Both the position numbers and the translations under genes were made by a program. The notes below the pieces were generated by a model, which worked only from the letters and a program-made list of their open reading frames with translations, was not told the origin of the DNA and ran no database searches. A stretch of 64,000 nt of DNA from LH-M37 sp965602855 (GTDB lineage: Bacteria; Pseudomonadota; Gammaproteobacteria; SZUA-229), in contig CBFCZV010000014.1 in NCBI GenBank assembly GCA_965602855.1, positions 1 to 64,000 of the forward strand, in the 5' to 3' direction. Positions within the stretch are counted from its first letter, which is position 1. Each line of letters begins with the position of its first letter. Shown here one piece after another: positions 53,418-62,138 of the stretch.

Positions 53418-54410
53418 ATGATTAAAAATTACTCTATCCTGATTGTTTCGCTGATTGCAGGCTTTATTTTGACAGCGTGCTCTGGTGGCGGCAGTAAGTT
53501 ATCAGTCCTGAATGATGATGCGATATCTGCGGCGGGTGGTTATGTCAATGTGGGCAAAACACAGGGAGTCGATGTTAAAGAGGTTAAAAAATTGGTTATC
53601 CCTGCTTTCAACGTGACCTACAAACTGAAGGTTGCCGGCACGGCGGTCACTACGAGCAAAGAAGGTGATAAGGATGTAACTTCTCGCACCGAAATGAAGG
53701 TAAATATGGAAAATGCCGATGTAGCGATGATGCAGGGTTTGACCAATAAAATTTACGATGCTTTTGTTGATGAGCTGACAAATGCAAAATTTGAAGTGGT
53801 TCCACTTGCTGATGTAGCGAAGAGCGATGCTTATTATCAGCTTAATCATAAAAATATTGCGACGAATGTAAGCGTTGATGATGAGAGTGTGACTCTGGTA
53901 CCGGATGGTCTCAAGCTTTATGATCCCAGTGACAAAATGGATCCAGAGGGTAGTTTCCTGATGGGTGTATCAAATATTAACTCAGCGGTTAGTGGTGATC
54001 TGGTCGAGGGATTTGGTGGTGTTGAGCAGGGGGTTGCTGTGCTTAATGTAAATCTGACTGTGCAGTTTGGTAACTTTGATCTTGAAGATCATCGCGTAAG
54101 TGAGTTTATTCCTTTCAATCCATCATTTACTGTTATGAGGAATGAATCCAGCATGGAGTTGACTACCGGTTTTAAAGGAGTGAGTATGCCTGGAAGAGTT
54201 TTCTATATTCCTGAGGAAAGTGCAGTTTATGCATTGAATCAGGATATGGGCTCAAAGACTAGTGTAATTACAGCTATGTTAAATGTGAGTTCGAATGAAG
54301 GCGCTGAGGAATATAATGCAACGATTAACGCACCTGCTTTTGAAAAGGCGGGCGTTGAGCAGGTTGAACGAGTGAGCCAGCTATTCGTGAAGGCAATGAC
54401 CGGGCAGTAA
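53418..54410 (+). CDS. lipoprotein of unknown function
   Basis: A 330-residue protein with a lipobox LTAC (MIKNYSILIVSLIAGFILTA then C), followed by SGGGSK. The start ATG at 53418 has an AGGA at the right distance. The mature part is beta-rich with no recognised family; a block KLVIPAFNVTYKLKVAG may be the core. A terminator follows 18 bases after the stop. Confidence 0.65.
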   Translation: MIKNYSILIVSLIAGFILTACSGGGSKLSVLNDDAISAAGGYVNVGKTQGVDVKEVKKLVIPAFNVTYKLKVAGTAVTTSKEGDKDVTSRTEMKVNMENADVAMMQGLTNKIYDAFVDELTNAKFEVVPLADVAKSDAYYQLNHKNIATNVSVDDESVTLVPDGLKLYDPSDKMDPEGSFLMGVSNINSAVSGDLVEGFGGVEQGVAVLNVNLTVQFGNFDLEDHRVSEFIPFNPSFTVMRNESSMELTTGFKGVSMPGRVFYIPEESAVYALNQDMGSKTSVITAMLNVSSNEGAEEYNATINAPAFEKAGVEQVERVSQLFVKAMTGQ

Positions 54411-54428
54411 AATTTGTTCTCGTGAAAT

Positions 54429-54457
54429 AAAAAAGGCTCCTTATGGAGCCTTTTTTT
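54429..54457. terminator. bidirectional rho-independent terminator
   Basis: AAAAAAGGCTCC and GGAGCCTTTTTTT form a stem with a TTAT loop. A-run and T-run on both sides let it serve the lipoprotein gene and the convergent cold-shock gene. Confidence 0.93.
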
Positions 54458-54475
54458 ATGCATGATGTTTTTTTA

Positions 54476-54892
54476 TTAGGCACTACATACATCAACAGCC
54501 TGCAAGCCTTTGTCACTTTCGGCAACTTCAAAAATAACGGTTTGACCTTCACCCAGAGAGCGATGTCCTTTGCCCTGGATTGAACGGAAGTGAACAAAAA
54601 TATCCTCTCCATTTTCACGGGTGATAAAGCCAAAACCTTTGGCAGCGTTGAACCATTTGACCGTGCCTGTTTCGCGGCCAGAACCGACTTTGATGGCTTT
54701 ATTAGATGTGCTGGATAATTTGCTGGTGATGATGCAGGCAATTAAAATACTGAAAAATGAGATTAAAAATAGCGGCAATTGTGCTGAGCTAAATTCAATG
54801 CTGGCAGAGCCGCTGTGCATTTTCAGACTGACAATGGTAGCGATCGCAGATGTGATAGCGCTAATAATGATTATTTTTATAAACTGGTTCAT
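54476..54892 (-). CDS. cold-shock domain protein with two N-terminal membrane helices
   Basis: A 138-residue protein. The C-terminal ~65 residues are a cold-shock domain with both nucleic-acid motifs (GTVKWFNAAKGFGFI and DIFVHFRSI). Ahead of it are two hydrophobic helices (about 8-25 and 40-57), so this RNA chaperone-like domain should be tethered to the cytoplasmic membrane. Most Csp proteins are soluble and about 70 residues, so this architecture is unusual. It has a shared terminator with the lipoprotein gene. Confidence 0.85.
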   Translation of the reverse strand: MNQFIKIIIISAITSAIATIVSLKMHSGSASIEFSSAQLPLFLISFFSILIACIITSKLSSTSNKAIKVGSGRETGTVKWFNAAKGFGFITRENGEDIFVHFRSIQGKGHRSLGEGQTVIFEVAESDKGLQAVDVCSA

Positions 54893-55000
54893 GGTAGTTG
54901 TTTGATACCTCTAAATAGCTGTTGTGTAAAATTGTGAATGTTTAGCTTGTTAACGATGTAGGGCTGAACGAATGAGAGTATACCCGATGAAAACGCGGAC

Positions 55001-55276
55001 TTATATTTTTTTACGCGCAATTCTTGTCATCAGTTCCTCAATCGGAGTCTCATCGGGTAGTTGTAGGTGAAAGCCGTTTTCTTCTAAATTCCCCATAACT
55101 TTTGCAGGATCTTCTTTAGCGAGCTTTTTGTCAGCGCTGAGTTCCAGTTCCATAGCAAATGCAATGATACCCAGGCTATTGAATATGTCCCTGGGTACCT
55201 TTGAGAAGTCATCTTCCTCTGCCAGATAAATGTACATGTCTGGCTTGCGGCTGCATCGATAAATATAGCAATTCAT
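55001..55276 (-). CDS. ycgL: YcgL family protein
   Basis: A 91-residue protein aligning with E. coli YcgL: MNCYIYRCSRKPDMYIYLAE and FSKVPRDIFNSLG, then EENGFHLQLPDE. The ATG at 55276 fits homologues; an in-frame TTG at 55285 is less likely. It is a small conserved gammaproteobacterial protein of uncertain function. It lies 34 bases downstream of hemL's stop on the same strand. Confidence 0.85.
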   Translation of the reverse strand: MNCYIYRCSRKPDMYIYLAEEDDFSKVPRDIFNSLGIIAFAMELELSADKKLAKEDPAKVMGNLEENGFHLQLPDETPIEELMTRIARKKI

Positions 55277-55309
55277 ATTTTTCAACTATGATGCTTAAAC
55301 AGAGGCCTG

Positions 55310-56587
55310 TTAAATCTTGCTCAGAACTTTTTTGGCAGCGGCAATAGTTTTATCTAGCTCATCGGTAGTGTGCATGGTTGAAACAAAACCGGCTTCATAA
55401 GCGGAAGGTGCCATGTATATGCCTTCATCCAGCATGCCGTGGAAGAACTGTTTGAACTGTTCAACATTGCATTGGGTGGCTTGCTCAAAACTAGTGACCT
55501 TTTGATCAGAGAAGAACAGGCCGAACATGCCACCAACACGGTTACAGGTCATGGCGATGCCTGCTGATTTGGCAGCTTCGAGAATGCCGTCGGTGAGGTA
55601 TTCAACTTTTTTGGATAACTCATCATAAAAGCCAGGGGCTGAGATTAGTTCCAGTGTTTTCAAACCCGCAGTCATGGCGATGGGATTACCAGATAAAGTA
55701 CCCGCCTGATAAACAGGGCCGAGCGGTGCAATTTTTTCCATGATCTCACGTTTGCCGCCGAAAGCACCGACGGGCATACCGCCACCGATAACTTTACCTA
55801 GTGTGGTCAGGTCGGGTGTAATGTCGTAATAGCTTTGTGCTCCACCTAAAGCGACGCGGAAACCGGTCATGACTTCATCAAAAATTAGCACGATGTTGTG
55901 CTGGGTGCAGAGTTCACGAATGCCTTCGAGAAAGCCTTCAACGGGTGGGATGCAGTTCATATTGCCAGCGACGGCTTCGATAATGATACAGGCGATGTCA
56001 TCACCAGCTTTAGCCAGTGTTTTGCTGACCTGCTCTAAATTATTGTAAGGCAGGGTCAATGTGTGTTCGGCCAGACTGGCAGGCACGCCGGGTGAATCGG
56101 GTACGCCCAGAGTTAAAGCGCCGGAGCCTGCTTTGACCAGCAGTGAATCAGAATGGCCGTGGTAGCAGCCTTCAAACTTGAGAATTTTATCACGACCGGT
56201 ATAGCCACGTGCTAGACGAATCGCGCTCATGGTAGCTTCGGTACCTGAACTCACCATACGTACCATTTCCATGGAAGGCACGATCTCGCAGATTTTATCG
56301 GCCATGATGGTTTCAATTTCGGTGGGAGCACCAAAGCTGAGGCCATTATCGGCAGCGGCTTTTACCGCGGCGATAACTTCAGGGTGAGCATGGCCCAGAA
56401 TCATGGGACCCCATGAGCCTACATAATCGATATATTGTTTGCCCTGTGTGTCGTAAATATAAGCACCCCTGGCTTTTTCTATGAAAACAGGATCACCGCC
56501 CACGCTTCGAAATGCGCGTACCGGTGAGTTAACACCACCGGGGATATGCTTTTGTGCGGCCTGAAATTGTTCGTTCATAGTGCTCAT
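55310..56587 (-). CDS. hemL: glutamate-1-semialdehyde 2,1-aminomutase
   Basis: A 425-residue PLP enzyme that makes 5-aminolevulinate in the C5 route of haem synthesis. FIEKARGAYIYDTQGKQYID, GHAHPEVIAAV, IFDEVMTGFR and the PLP lysine block LTTLGKVIGGGMPVGAFGG are typical. The ATG at 56578 (MNEQF) is also in frame. It precedes ycgL and lies downstream of thiE. Confidence 0.96.
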   Translation of the reverse strand: MSTMNEQFQAAQKHIPGGVNSPVRAFRSVGGDPVFIEKARGAYIYDTQGKQYIDYVGSWGPMILGHAHPEVIAAVKAAADNGLSFGAPTEIETIMADKICEIVPSMEMVRMVSSGTEATMSAIRLARGYTGRDKILKFEGCYHGHSDSLLVKAGSGALTLGVPDSPGVPASLAEHTLTLPYNNLEQVSKTLAKAGDDIACIIIEAVAGNMNCIPPVEGFLEGIRELCTQHNIVLIFDEVMTGFRVALGGAQSYYDITPDLTTLGKVIGGGMPVGAFGGKREIMEKIAPLGPVYQAGTLSGNPIAMTAGLKTLELISAPGFYDELSKKVEYLTDGILEAAKSAGIAMTCNRVGGMFGLFFSDQKVTSFEQATQCNVEQFKQFFHGMLDEGIYMAPSAYEAGFVSTMHTTDELDKTIAAAKKVLSKI

Positions 56588-56643
56588 GTGTTGTACTCGT
56601 TTAGCTGTGTTAAAGACAGGGTGTAATTTCTAAGAGGGTGATT

Positions 56644-57273
56644 CTAACTGAATAGGCGCGAAATTTGTGAGGCTGTTGTTTGAATATCTTTGCTGGAGAA
56701 TAAATCGGTGATGATAGCGGTCATGTCGGCGCCGTGTTCGACCAGTGTTTTGGCATTATCTACGGTAATACCGCCAATGCTGCACACGGGAATGTGTAAT
56801 TGTTGTTTCGCTGCTTTGAGTAATTCCAGGCTGGCAGTTTGTGCAAGAGGTTTAGTCTGTGAGGTGAAGAATGCGCCAAAGGCAACGTAATCAGCGCCTG
56901 CTTTTTCTGCTTCCAGCGCCAGATCGAGCTGGTTATAGCAGGATACGCCGATAATAGTATCTGCCGTGAGTAGCTGGCGTGCTTTATTGATGGAAACATC
57001 ATCTTTGCCCAGATGCACTCCGTGGGCCTGTACTTCATTGGCTAGTTCAATGTCATCATTGATGATGAGCAGGGCATTCAATTTTTCACAAAGTTTTTTG
57101 AGAGTAGATGCCTGTTTTAGGCGTTTTTCAGTATCTGTACTTTTGTCTCGATATTGAATGATTTTGGCACCACCCAGCAGTGCCTGCTCAGCTTTAGACA
57201 GGAACTCTGATTCAGTCATCAGCTGCTCATCGGTAATTGCGTAAAGCCCACGCAACGGATAATTATTCAACAC
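56644..57273 (-). CDS. thiE: thiamine-phosphate synthase
   Basis: A 209-residue TIM-barrel enzyme that joins HMP-PP with thiazole phosphate to give thiamine phosphate. GLYAITDEQL, IIQYRDK, LLIINDDIELA, VHLGKDD and YVAFGAFFTSQTKP are typical; V.SIGGIT closes the barrel. thiD lies 7 bases upstream on the same strand, so the two form a thiamine unit. Confidence 0.95.
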   Translation of the reverse strand: MLNNYPLRGLYAITDEQLMTESEFLSKAEQALLGGAKIIQYRDKSTDTEKRLKQASTLKKLCEKLNALLIINDDIELANEVQAHGVHLGKDDVSINKARQLLTADTIIGVSCYNQLDLALEAEKAGADYVAFGAFFTSQTKPLAQTASLELLKAAKQQLHIPVCSIGGITVDNAKTLVEHGADMTAIITDLFSSKDIQTTASQISRLFS

Positions 57274-57280
57274 TCAGGTC

Positions 57281-58093
57281 TCAGCTGGTTTTATCTGTAT
57301 CAGAATTGTGTAGCCAGAAAAAACGATCAGGATGGTATTGTCCCATGCCGATGCGCCTTCCACCGACCAGAGTTTTGTGGGTGTAGTCGAGTGCATGGTG
57401 AGCGGCATTGGTGGTATCAAGCCCTGTTGCCAGTAAAGCTGCAAGGCTGGCTGCGAGGGTGCAGCCCGAACCGTGGTATTTGTGTGGCAGGCGTTCGTAA
57501 TGGAACTGTTCAAGCTCACGGTGGTTACTGTATAGCCTGTGTACCACATCGCTGGTTTTGCCGTGGGTACCGGTGAGTAGAACATATTCACATTCGGTTT
57601 CCAGTATTCCCATCGCCGCTGCGGCGGCAGTGTCAGAACCTGGGATCAGTGCATGAGCTTCAAAAATGTTGGGGGTTAGAACGGTCGTCAGTGGTAATAA
57701 TAGCTCACGTACGTTGTCGACTAGATCACTGGCGCTAAGTGAACCATCGTTTTCTGTGCTGAATACGGGATCATAAACCACCTTGATTTCGGGGTAATCA
57801 ATCAGAATTGAATGAATGGCCTGGGCAATCTCTGAACTGCCAACCATGCCAATTTTTATCATGCTCACTGGCATGTCTTCGAGAATGGCGCGTGCCTGTT
57901 CGATGATTAAATCGGCGGGCATGGGCGAGAAAGATTTGACATTTTGGGTGTCCTGCACCGTGGCGGCAGTAATGATTGGAGACGCCATGCAGCCGTGGCT
58001 GCTGACGGATTCAATGTCTGCCTGTATGCCTGCGCCGCCAGAAGGGTCGAGGCCGGAAAAACACATAACAACGGGTAAAGATGATTCATTCAT
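57281..58093 (-). CDS. thiD: hydroxymethylpyrimidine/phosphomethylpyrimidine kinase
   Basis: A 270-residue ribokinase-fold enzyme that phosphorylates HMP and HMP-P for thiamine. VMCFSGLDPSGGAGIQADIE and the C-terminal KYHGSGCTLAASLAALL (catalytic Asp/Gly region) are diagnostic. The ATG at 58093 gives the family's normal start. It is 7 bases upstream of thiE. Two YjbQ-type genes follow upstream on the same strand. Confidence 0.94.
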   Translation of the reverse strand: MNESSLPVVMCFSGLDPSGGAGIQADIESVSSHGCMASPIITAATVQDTQNVKSFSPMPADLIIEQARAILEDMPVSMIKIGMVGSSEIAQAIHSILIDYPEIKVVYDPVFSTENDGSLSASDLVDNVRELLLPLTTVLTPNIFEAHALIPGSDTAAAAAMGILETECEYVLLTGTHGKTSDVVHRLYSNHRELEQFHYERLPHKYHGSGCTLAASLAALLATGLDTTNAAHHALDYTHKTLVGGRRIGMGQYHPDRFFWLHNSDTDKTS

Positions 58094-58167
58094 AGCGTAT
58101 AAGTTTATGCCTGTGTGTTTGCAAAGCAAGCCCCAGTTAAAAAGAATACTGGGCGATACGGGCTTTG

Positions 58168-58614
58168 TTATCGGGTTAGCCTGAAGGACTTGTGCTGAGC
58201 TTCACCCATAATCGTTACCGTTAATTTACGTTCTACAGGTGCTGATTTATATTCCCAGAGAAAGAGTCCTTGCCATACACCAATGCCAGGTCGACCACTA
58301 GTGACGGGTATGGTTAGTTCATTTTGTGAGTTTGCATTTTTTACTGCTGTGGGTACAGCATTCATAGCGCTGTTGATGCTTTCATTGGCATCGATACTGC
58401 TAGGTGCAAGTTGAGCCATAAAATCGGCGGTCACGTCTTTTGTTGAATCATCCGCAGTATCATGAATTAGAATAGCGGATGAGCTGTTGTGGATAAAAAT
58501 ATGACAGGTGCCGGTATGTATTTTTGATTCCTTGATAGTCACTTCAATCAGTTCGGTAATTTCATAAGCACCCTGACTGTGTTCGGCGAGTTGTAGTGTG
58601 TTTTGATATAACAT
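58168..58614 (-). CDS. YjbQ-family paralogue lacking the conserved histidines
   Basis: A 148-residue member of the YjbQ (UPF0047) family. It aligns end to end with the neighbour at 58632-59048, keeping IPVTSGRPGIGVWQGLFLWE. The three conserved histidines are lost: position 43 is Asn, 79 Ser and 90 Ala, where the neighbour has H43, H79 and H90. YjbQ proteins can make thiamine phosphate in some assays, and this gene lies next to thiD, but without those residues activity is doubtful. It may be a partner subunit of the intact copy. Confidence 0.85.
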   Translation of the reverse strand: MLYQNTLQLAEHSQGAYEITELIEVTIKESKIHTGTCHIFIHNSSSAILIHDTADDSTKDVTADFMAQLAPSSIDANESINSAMNAVPTAVKNANSQNELTIPVTSGRPGIGVWQGLFLWEYKSAPVERKLTVTIMGEAQHKSFRLTR

Positions 58615-58631
58615 TGGTAATTATAAGCTGA

Positions 58632-59048
58632 TTATTCGCCAATAATTGTCACGCTAATATTGCGTTTAAATGAATGAGTTCGGTGTTCCCACAGATAAAT
58701 GCCCTGCCATATACCAAGGCTTTCTTTGCCATCGTGTATAGGAATAGAAAGTGAACTTTCAGTTAATACGGTGCGCACGTGTGCAGACATATCATCAGGG
58801 CCTTCATCGGTATGTTTGAATAAACTATCACCATCGGGTACCAGACGATTCATGAAAGCGTCCAGATCAGTCTGGACTGTTGGATCAGCATTCTCGCACA
58901 AAATTAATGAAGCACTGGTGTGCTGAATGAAAATCTGGCAAATGCCGGTTTGAATGCCTGATTTTTGAATGACGTCAGCAATCTGTTGGCTAATATTGTA
59001 AGTGCCGCGCCCTTTGGTAGAAAAACGTAATTGTTGCTGATGAACCAT
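58632..59048 (-). CDS. YjbQ family protein (secondary thiamine-phosphate synthase type)
   Basis: A 138-residue YjbQ protein with the family residues in place: IQHTSASLILCENADPTVQT (H43), KHTDEGPDDMSAH (H79, H90) and LGIWQGIYLWEH. The family forms trimers and has been reported to support thiamine phosphate synthesis weakly. It is 17 bases upstream of the degenerate paralogue, then thiD and thiE, which suggests a thiamine-linked role in vivo. Confidence 0.88.
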   Translation of the reverse strand: MVHQQQLRFSTKGRGTYNISQQIADVIQKSGIQTGICQIFIQHTSASLILCENADPTVQTDLDAFMNRLVPDGDSLFKHTDEGPDDMSAHVRTVLTESSLSIPIHDGKESLGIWQGIYLWEHRTHSFKRNISVTIIGE

Positions 59049-59102
59049 CAGGTTCTCCTGTTTGGTGAGCTATCAGAGTTGCCATTACAATTGATGAGCT
59101 GA

Positions 59103-60011
59103 TTATAAGTTTTGTTGGCAATTTATGAACTGTTTATTCATTGAATTCATGAGTTCAAACCAGAGCTTTTTGCCCGACGGTATAGAAACTCCGACAGGAT
59201 CCAGCATGAGGACTTTGGCTTTGCTCTCTGATAACAGTGATTTTAATATGGGAGGCATAGTCGGGGCGTCGTAAAAAACACATTCAATGTTTTTTTCTTT
59301 CATCAGATTTTTCAGGTCACTAATTCGTCGTGCGCTGGGCTGGAGTTCTGAGCTGGTGATGAAGCCTGCATTGTGCAAACCAAACTCAGCTTCAAAATAC
59401 TGGTAGCCATCGTGGTAAGTTAGAAAAGATTTTTTGATGGTGTTCAATGACTGTTGAAGATTTTTTCTTAATTGAGAAATTTGATTGTGCAGCCGTTGGC
59501 TGTTATCCAGATACTGTTTTTTATGCTCAGGGTCGATACGAATAATCTGATGGGTGATAGCGTCGACTAGAATGTCGGCATTATTTGTATCTAGCCAGAA
59601 ATGGGCATCCATCTTTGAATGCTCCTGGTCTGTTTCACCGTGGTTGTGATCATCTTTAGTCTGTCGTATTGGTAATAATTTCAGACCCTGAGTATGGATG
59701 AGTGAAATAGCTTTGTTTTTATTTTTGAGGCTATCGAGTACTCGAGGCAAAGCGCTTTCCATGTTCGGGCCAATCCAGAAGATTAAATCAGCCTCAGCCA
59801 GCATTCTGCGTTCAGAAGGTCGCAGGCTGTAGTGGTGAGGCGACTGATTGCTGCTCATGAGAAGCTCTGATTCAGTTACTCCCTGAGTGATTCCAGCAAG
59901 CAGTGAATGCACAGGCTTGATGCTGGCAACAATGCGTAATGGCTTTGCTGTAGCGATTGTTGAGATGGTAACGAGTAATAGAAGGCTTAGAGAGCAGAAG
60001 TGTTTAGTCAC
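59103..60011 (-). CDS. znuA: zinc ABC transporter substrate-binding protein
   Basis: A 302-residue periplasmic zinc binder with a signal peptide (ending IATA). Metal His residues are in SPHHYSLRPSE, DAHFWLD and YHDGYQYFE. Between the first two is the flexible charged loop (DDHNHGETDQEHSKMDAH) typical of ZnuA, where it is usually longer. It is divergent from the rest of the transporter (znuCB), which lies beyond a small cysteine protein gene. I see no Zur box. Confidence 0.92.
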   Translation of the reverse strand: MTKHFCSLSLLLLVTISTIATAKPLRIVASIKPVHSLLAGITQGVTESELLMSSNQSPHHYSLRPSERRMLAEADLIFWIGPNMESALPRVLDSLKNKNKAISLIHTQGLKLLPIRQTKDDHNHGETDQEHSKMDAHFWLDTNNADILVDAITHQIIRIDPEHKKQYLDNSQRLHNQISQLRKNLQQSLNTIKKSFLTYHDGYQYFEAEFGLHNAGFITSSELQPSARRISDLKNLMKEKNIECVFYDAPTMPPILKSLLSESKAKVLMLDPVGVSIPSGKKLWFELMNSMNKQFINCQQNL

Positions 60012-60077
60012 GATATTGATTTCAATATGGGATAAGATAGTGTAGTGATTTTAACATCAAATTATTAGTAAATTGGG

Positions 60078-60102
60078 CACTGATTTAATTCAGTGTTTTT
60101 TT
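60078..60102 (+). promoter_or_regulatory. terminator-like hairpin just upstream of a small protein gene
   Basis: CACTGA (60078-60083) and TCAGTG (60090-60095) form a six-bp stem with a six-base loop, followed by seven Ts. It ends only a few bases before the AGGAG of the gene at 60118. No gene ends upstream on this strand, so it looks like an attenuator in the leader rather than an end-of-gene terminator. Confidence 0.4.
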
Positions 60103-60117
60103 GACAGGAGATGAAAA

Positions 60118-60459
60118 ATGAAAATTATATCGATAGTGATCCTGAGTTTTATGGTGATGTTAAGCAATTCAGTGCTGGCTGGTGTGAATGTTAAGAAACC
60201 AGAGGATAAGGAGTTTGAGCAGGCTAAAATAAAAATCCTAAAAGATGTTTCAGTACGTATTGAGGTAATGACTAATTTTAGGTCTTGTGTTAAATCATCA
60301 AAAAAACGTCATGATTTAAGTACCTGTAAGAAGAAAAAGAACCGAGCAGATAAGGCGTTAAAGATCAAAGCAGAGAAGGCCAGAGAAAAGAAAAATAGCT
60401 TAAGTCAGGATGAAATAGATCGAATGAAATCTCAACTTGGCATTAAACCATCCAGATAA
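60118..60459 (+). CDS. small exported lysine-rich protein with two cysteines
   Basis: A 113-residue protein with a signal peptide (~1-21, ending SVLA). The mature part is highly basic and helical, with two cysteines (FRSCVKSS, LSTCKKKK) and a C-terminal RMKSQLGIKPSR. No family recognised. AGGAG is just before the ATG. It lies between znuA (divergent) and znuC (28 bases downstream, same strand), so it may be part of the zinc unit. Confidence 0.7.
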   Translation: MKIISIVILSFMVMLSNSVLAGVNVKKPEDKEFEQAKIKILKDVSVRIEVMTNFRSCVKSSKKRHDLSTCKKKKNRADKALKIKAEKAREKKNSLSQDEIDRMKSQLGIKPSR

Positions 60460-60487
60460 TAAAACTAAATCTAGTTGGGAGTTATAG

Positions 60488-61258
60488 GTGGAAAACGATA
60501 TTTTACTGGCGGCTGAAAATCTGGGCTTGAGCTTACAGGGTAAAACCATTCTCTCAGATGTGAACCTGAATTTGCATGAATCTGAAATAGTTACACTGAT
60601 TGGCCCCAATGGTGCGGGAAAAACCAGTTTAATCCGAATTCTTTTGGGTTTGAGTGAAGCGAGCGAAGGCGAAGTTTATCGTCGTGCTGGTCTGAGTATC
60701 GGTTACGTGCCGCAACGTACCAGCATCAATGCTGTGTTGCCCTTGAGAGTGCAGGATTTTCTGAGGCTGGGCGCCAGTTATAAAGATGAAGAGATTGCGC
60801 CAGTGTTGGAAGAGGTGGGTGTCAGTCACATTTTGAATTCCGCCATTCAGAAGATTTCCGGTGGTGAATTGCAACGGGTTCTACTGGCCAGAGCTTTGTT
60901 GAAGAAGCCCAATGTGCTGGTGCTGGATGAACCCGCTCAGGGTGTTGATGTCATCGGTCAGCAGGCCTTATATAAACTGATTACTTCGATTCGTGATAGC
61001 CATGCCTGTGGCATTTTGATGGTCTCGCACGATTTGCATCTGGTGATGGCTGCGACTGATCAGGTGGTTTGTTTGAATACCCACGTTTGCTGCACCGGCC
61101 ATCCAGATCACATCAGCGAGCATCCAGAGTACCTAAAATTATTTGGTGATGCGCTGGATGGCATGGCAGTGTACTCGCACCATCATGATCACGAACATGA
61201 ATTGAATGGTGCGATAGTCTGCACACACCATAAGGAGTGTGGTCATCATAATGGATGA
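60488..61258 (+). CDS. znuC: zinc ABC transporter ATPase
   Basis: A 256-residue ATPase: Walker A GPNGAGKTS, signature ISGGELQRVLLARALL, Walker B VLVLDEP. The last ~40 residues are His-rich (SHHHDHEHELNG, CTHHKECGHH), an extension able to bind zinc, beyond the usual ZnuC core. The start is GTG, with GGGAG before it. It overlaps znuB by eight bases. Confidence 0.93.
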   Translation: MENDILLAAENLGLSLQGKTILSDVNLNLHESEIVTLIGPNGAGKTSLIRILLGLSEASEGEVYRRAGLSIGYVPQRTSINAVLPLRVQDFLRLGASYKDEEIAPVLEEVGVSHILNSAIQKISGGELQRVLLARALLKKPNVLVLDEPAQGVDVIGQQALYKLITSIRDSHACGILMVSHDLHLVMAATDQVVCLNTHVCCTGHPDHISEHPEYLKLFGDALDGMAVYSHHHDHEHELNGAIVCTHHKECGHHNG

Positions 61259-62039
61259 TTTTATTATTAATGCCTTACTGGCGGGTATTGGACTGGCATT
61301 GCTGGCAGGCTCATTGGGCTGCGTGGTGGTCTGGCGACGCATGGCTTATTTTGGCGATACTCTGGCGCACTCAGCGTTACTGGGTGTAGCGCTAGCAGTT
61401 TCTGCCGAGATTCTACCTATTATTGGTGTCGCTGTAATTGGGATTGTGCTCGCCTCGTTATTATTCTGGCTGGAGCAAAAGCAGGAATTATCCACCGATA
61501 CATTATTAGGTATCATGTCACACAGTGCTTTGGCGCTGGGGTTGATCGTTTTATCCATCGCACAGAATCAGGGTGCCAATGTTGATTTGATGGCCTATTT
61601 GTTTGGCGATATTCTAGCCGTTAGTCGTGCAGAACTAATCTGGATTTATGCCGGTGCTGTATTAGTGCTCTCTCTGTTTGCTTATCTATGGCGAGATCTT
61701 TTGTCCATTTCGGTGCACGAGGAATTGGCACGTACCGATGGTGTTTTGGTAAACAAAACACGTTTTATGTTTATGTTGTTGCTGGCATTGACGATTGCCG
61801 TGGCGATAAAAGTGGTTGGGGTTTTGTTGATTACAGCCTTGTTAATTATTCCTGCGGCTAGTGCTCGTTTGTATTCAAAAACACCTTTGCAGATGGTGGT
61901 TTTATCGATGTTGTTTGCGGTTTTGTCTGTGGTATTGGGGCTAGCATCATCAATGCAGTGGGATGTGCCGACGGCACCGGCGATTGTTTTGGCAGCAGCG
62001 GTGTTGTTTTTTGTTTCTAATTTGGTGCGTGGTCGCTAA
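61251..62039 (+). CDS. znuB: zinc ABC transporter permease
   Basis: A 262-residue permease with about eight helices. VVWRRMAYFGDTLAHSALLG and the later SVHEELARTDGVLVNK are typical of ZnuB. The ATG at 61251 fits homologues; a GTG at 61239 is upstream in frame. It forms an operon with znuC. Confidence 0.93.
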   Translation: MDDFIINALLAGIGLALLAGSLGCVVVWRRMAYFGDTLAHSALLGVALAVSAEILPIIGVAVIGIVLASLLFWLEQKQELSTDTLLGIMSHSALALGLIVLSIAQNQGANVDLMAYLFGDILAVSRAELIWIYAGAVLVLSLFAYLWRDLLSISVHEELARTDGVLVNKTRFMFMLLLALTIAVAIKVVGVLLITALLIIPAASARLYSKTPLQMVVLSMLFAVLSVVLGLASSMQWDVPTAPAIVLAAAVLFFVSNLVRGR

Positions 62040-62138
62040 GTTAAAAATTTTAATTCCTTACCTTTAACCACGCATGCTCTCAGCTAAAATTTGTTATCCT
62101 TGTGTGTTCAATATTCATAGTTAATCCAAAGGTGTGTT

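Noticed and set aside
60012..60077. Zur box between znuA and the small protein gene
   Set aside because: No sequence close to GAAATGTTATA-N-TATAACATTTC was found.
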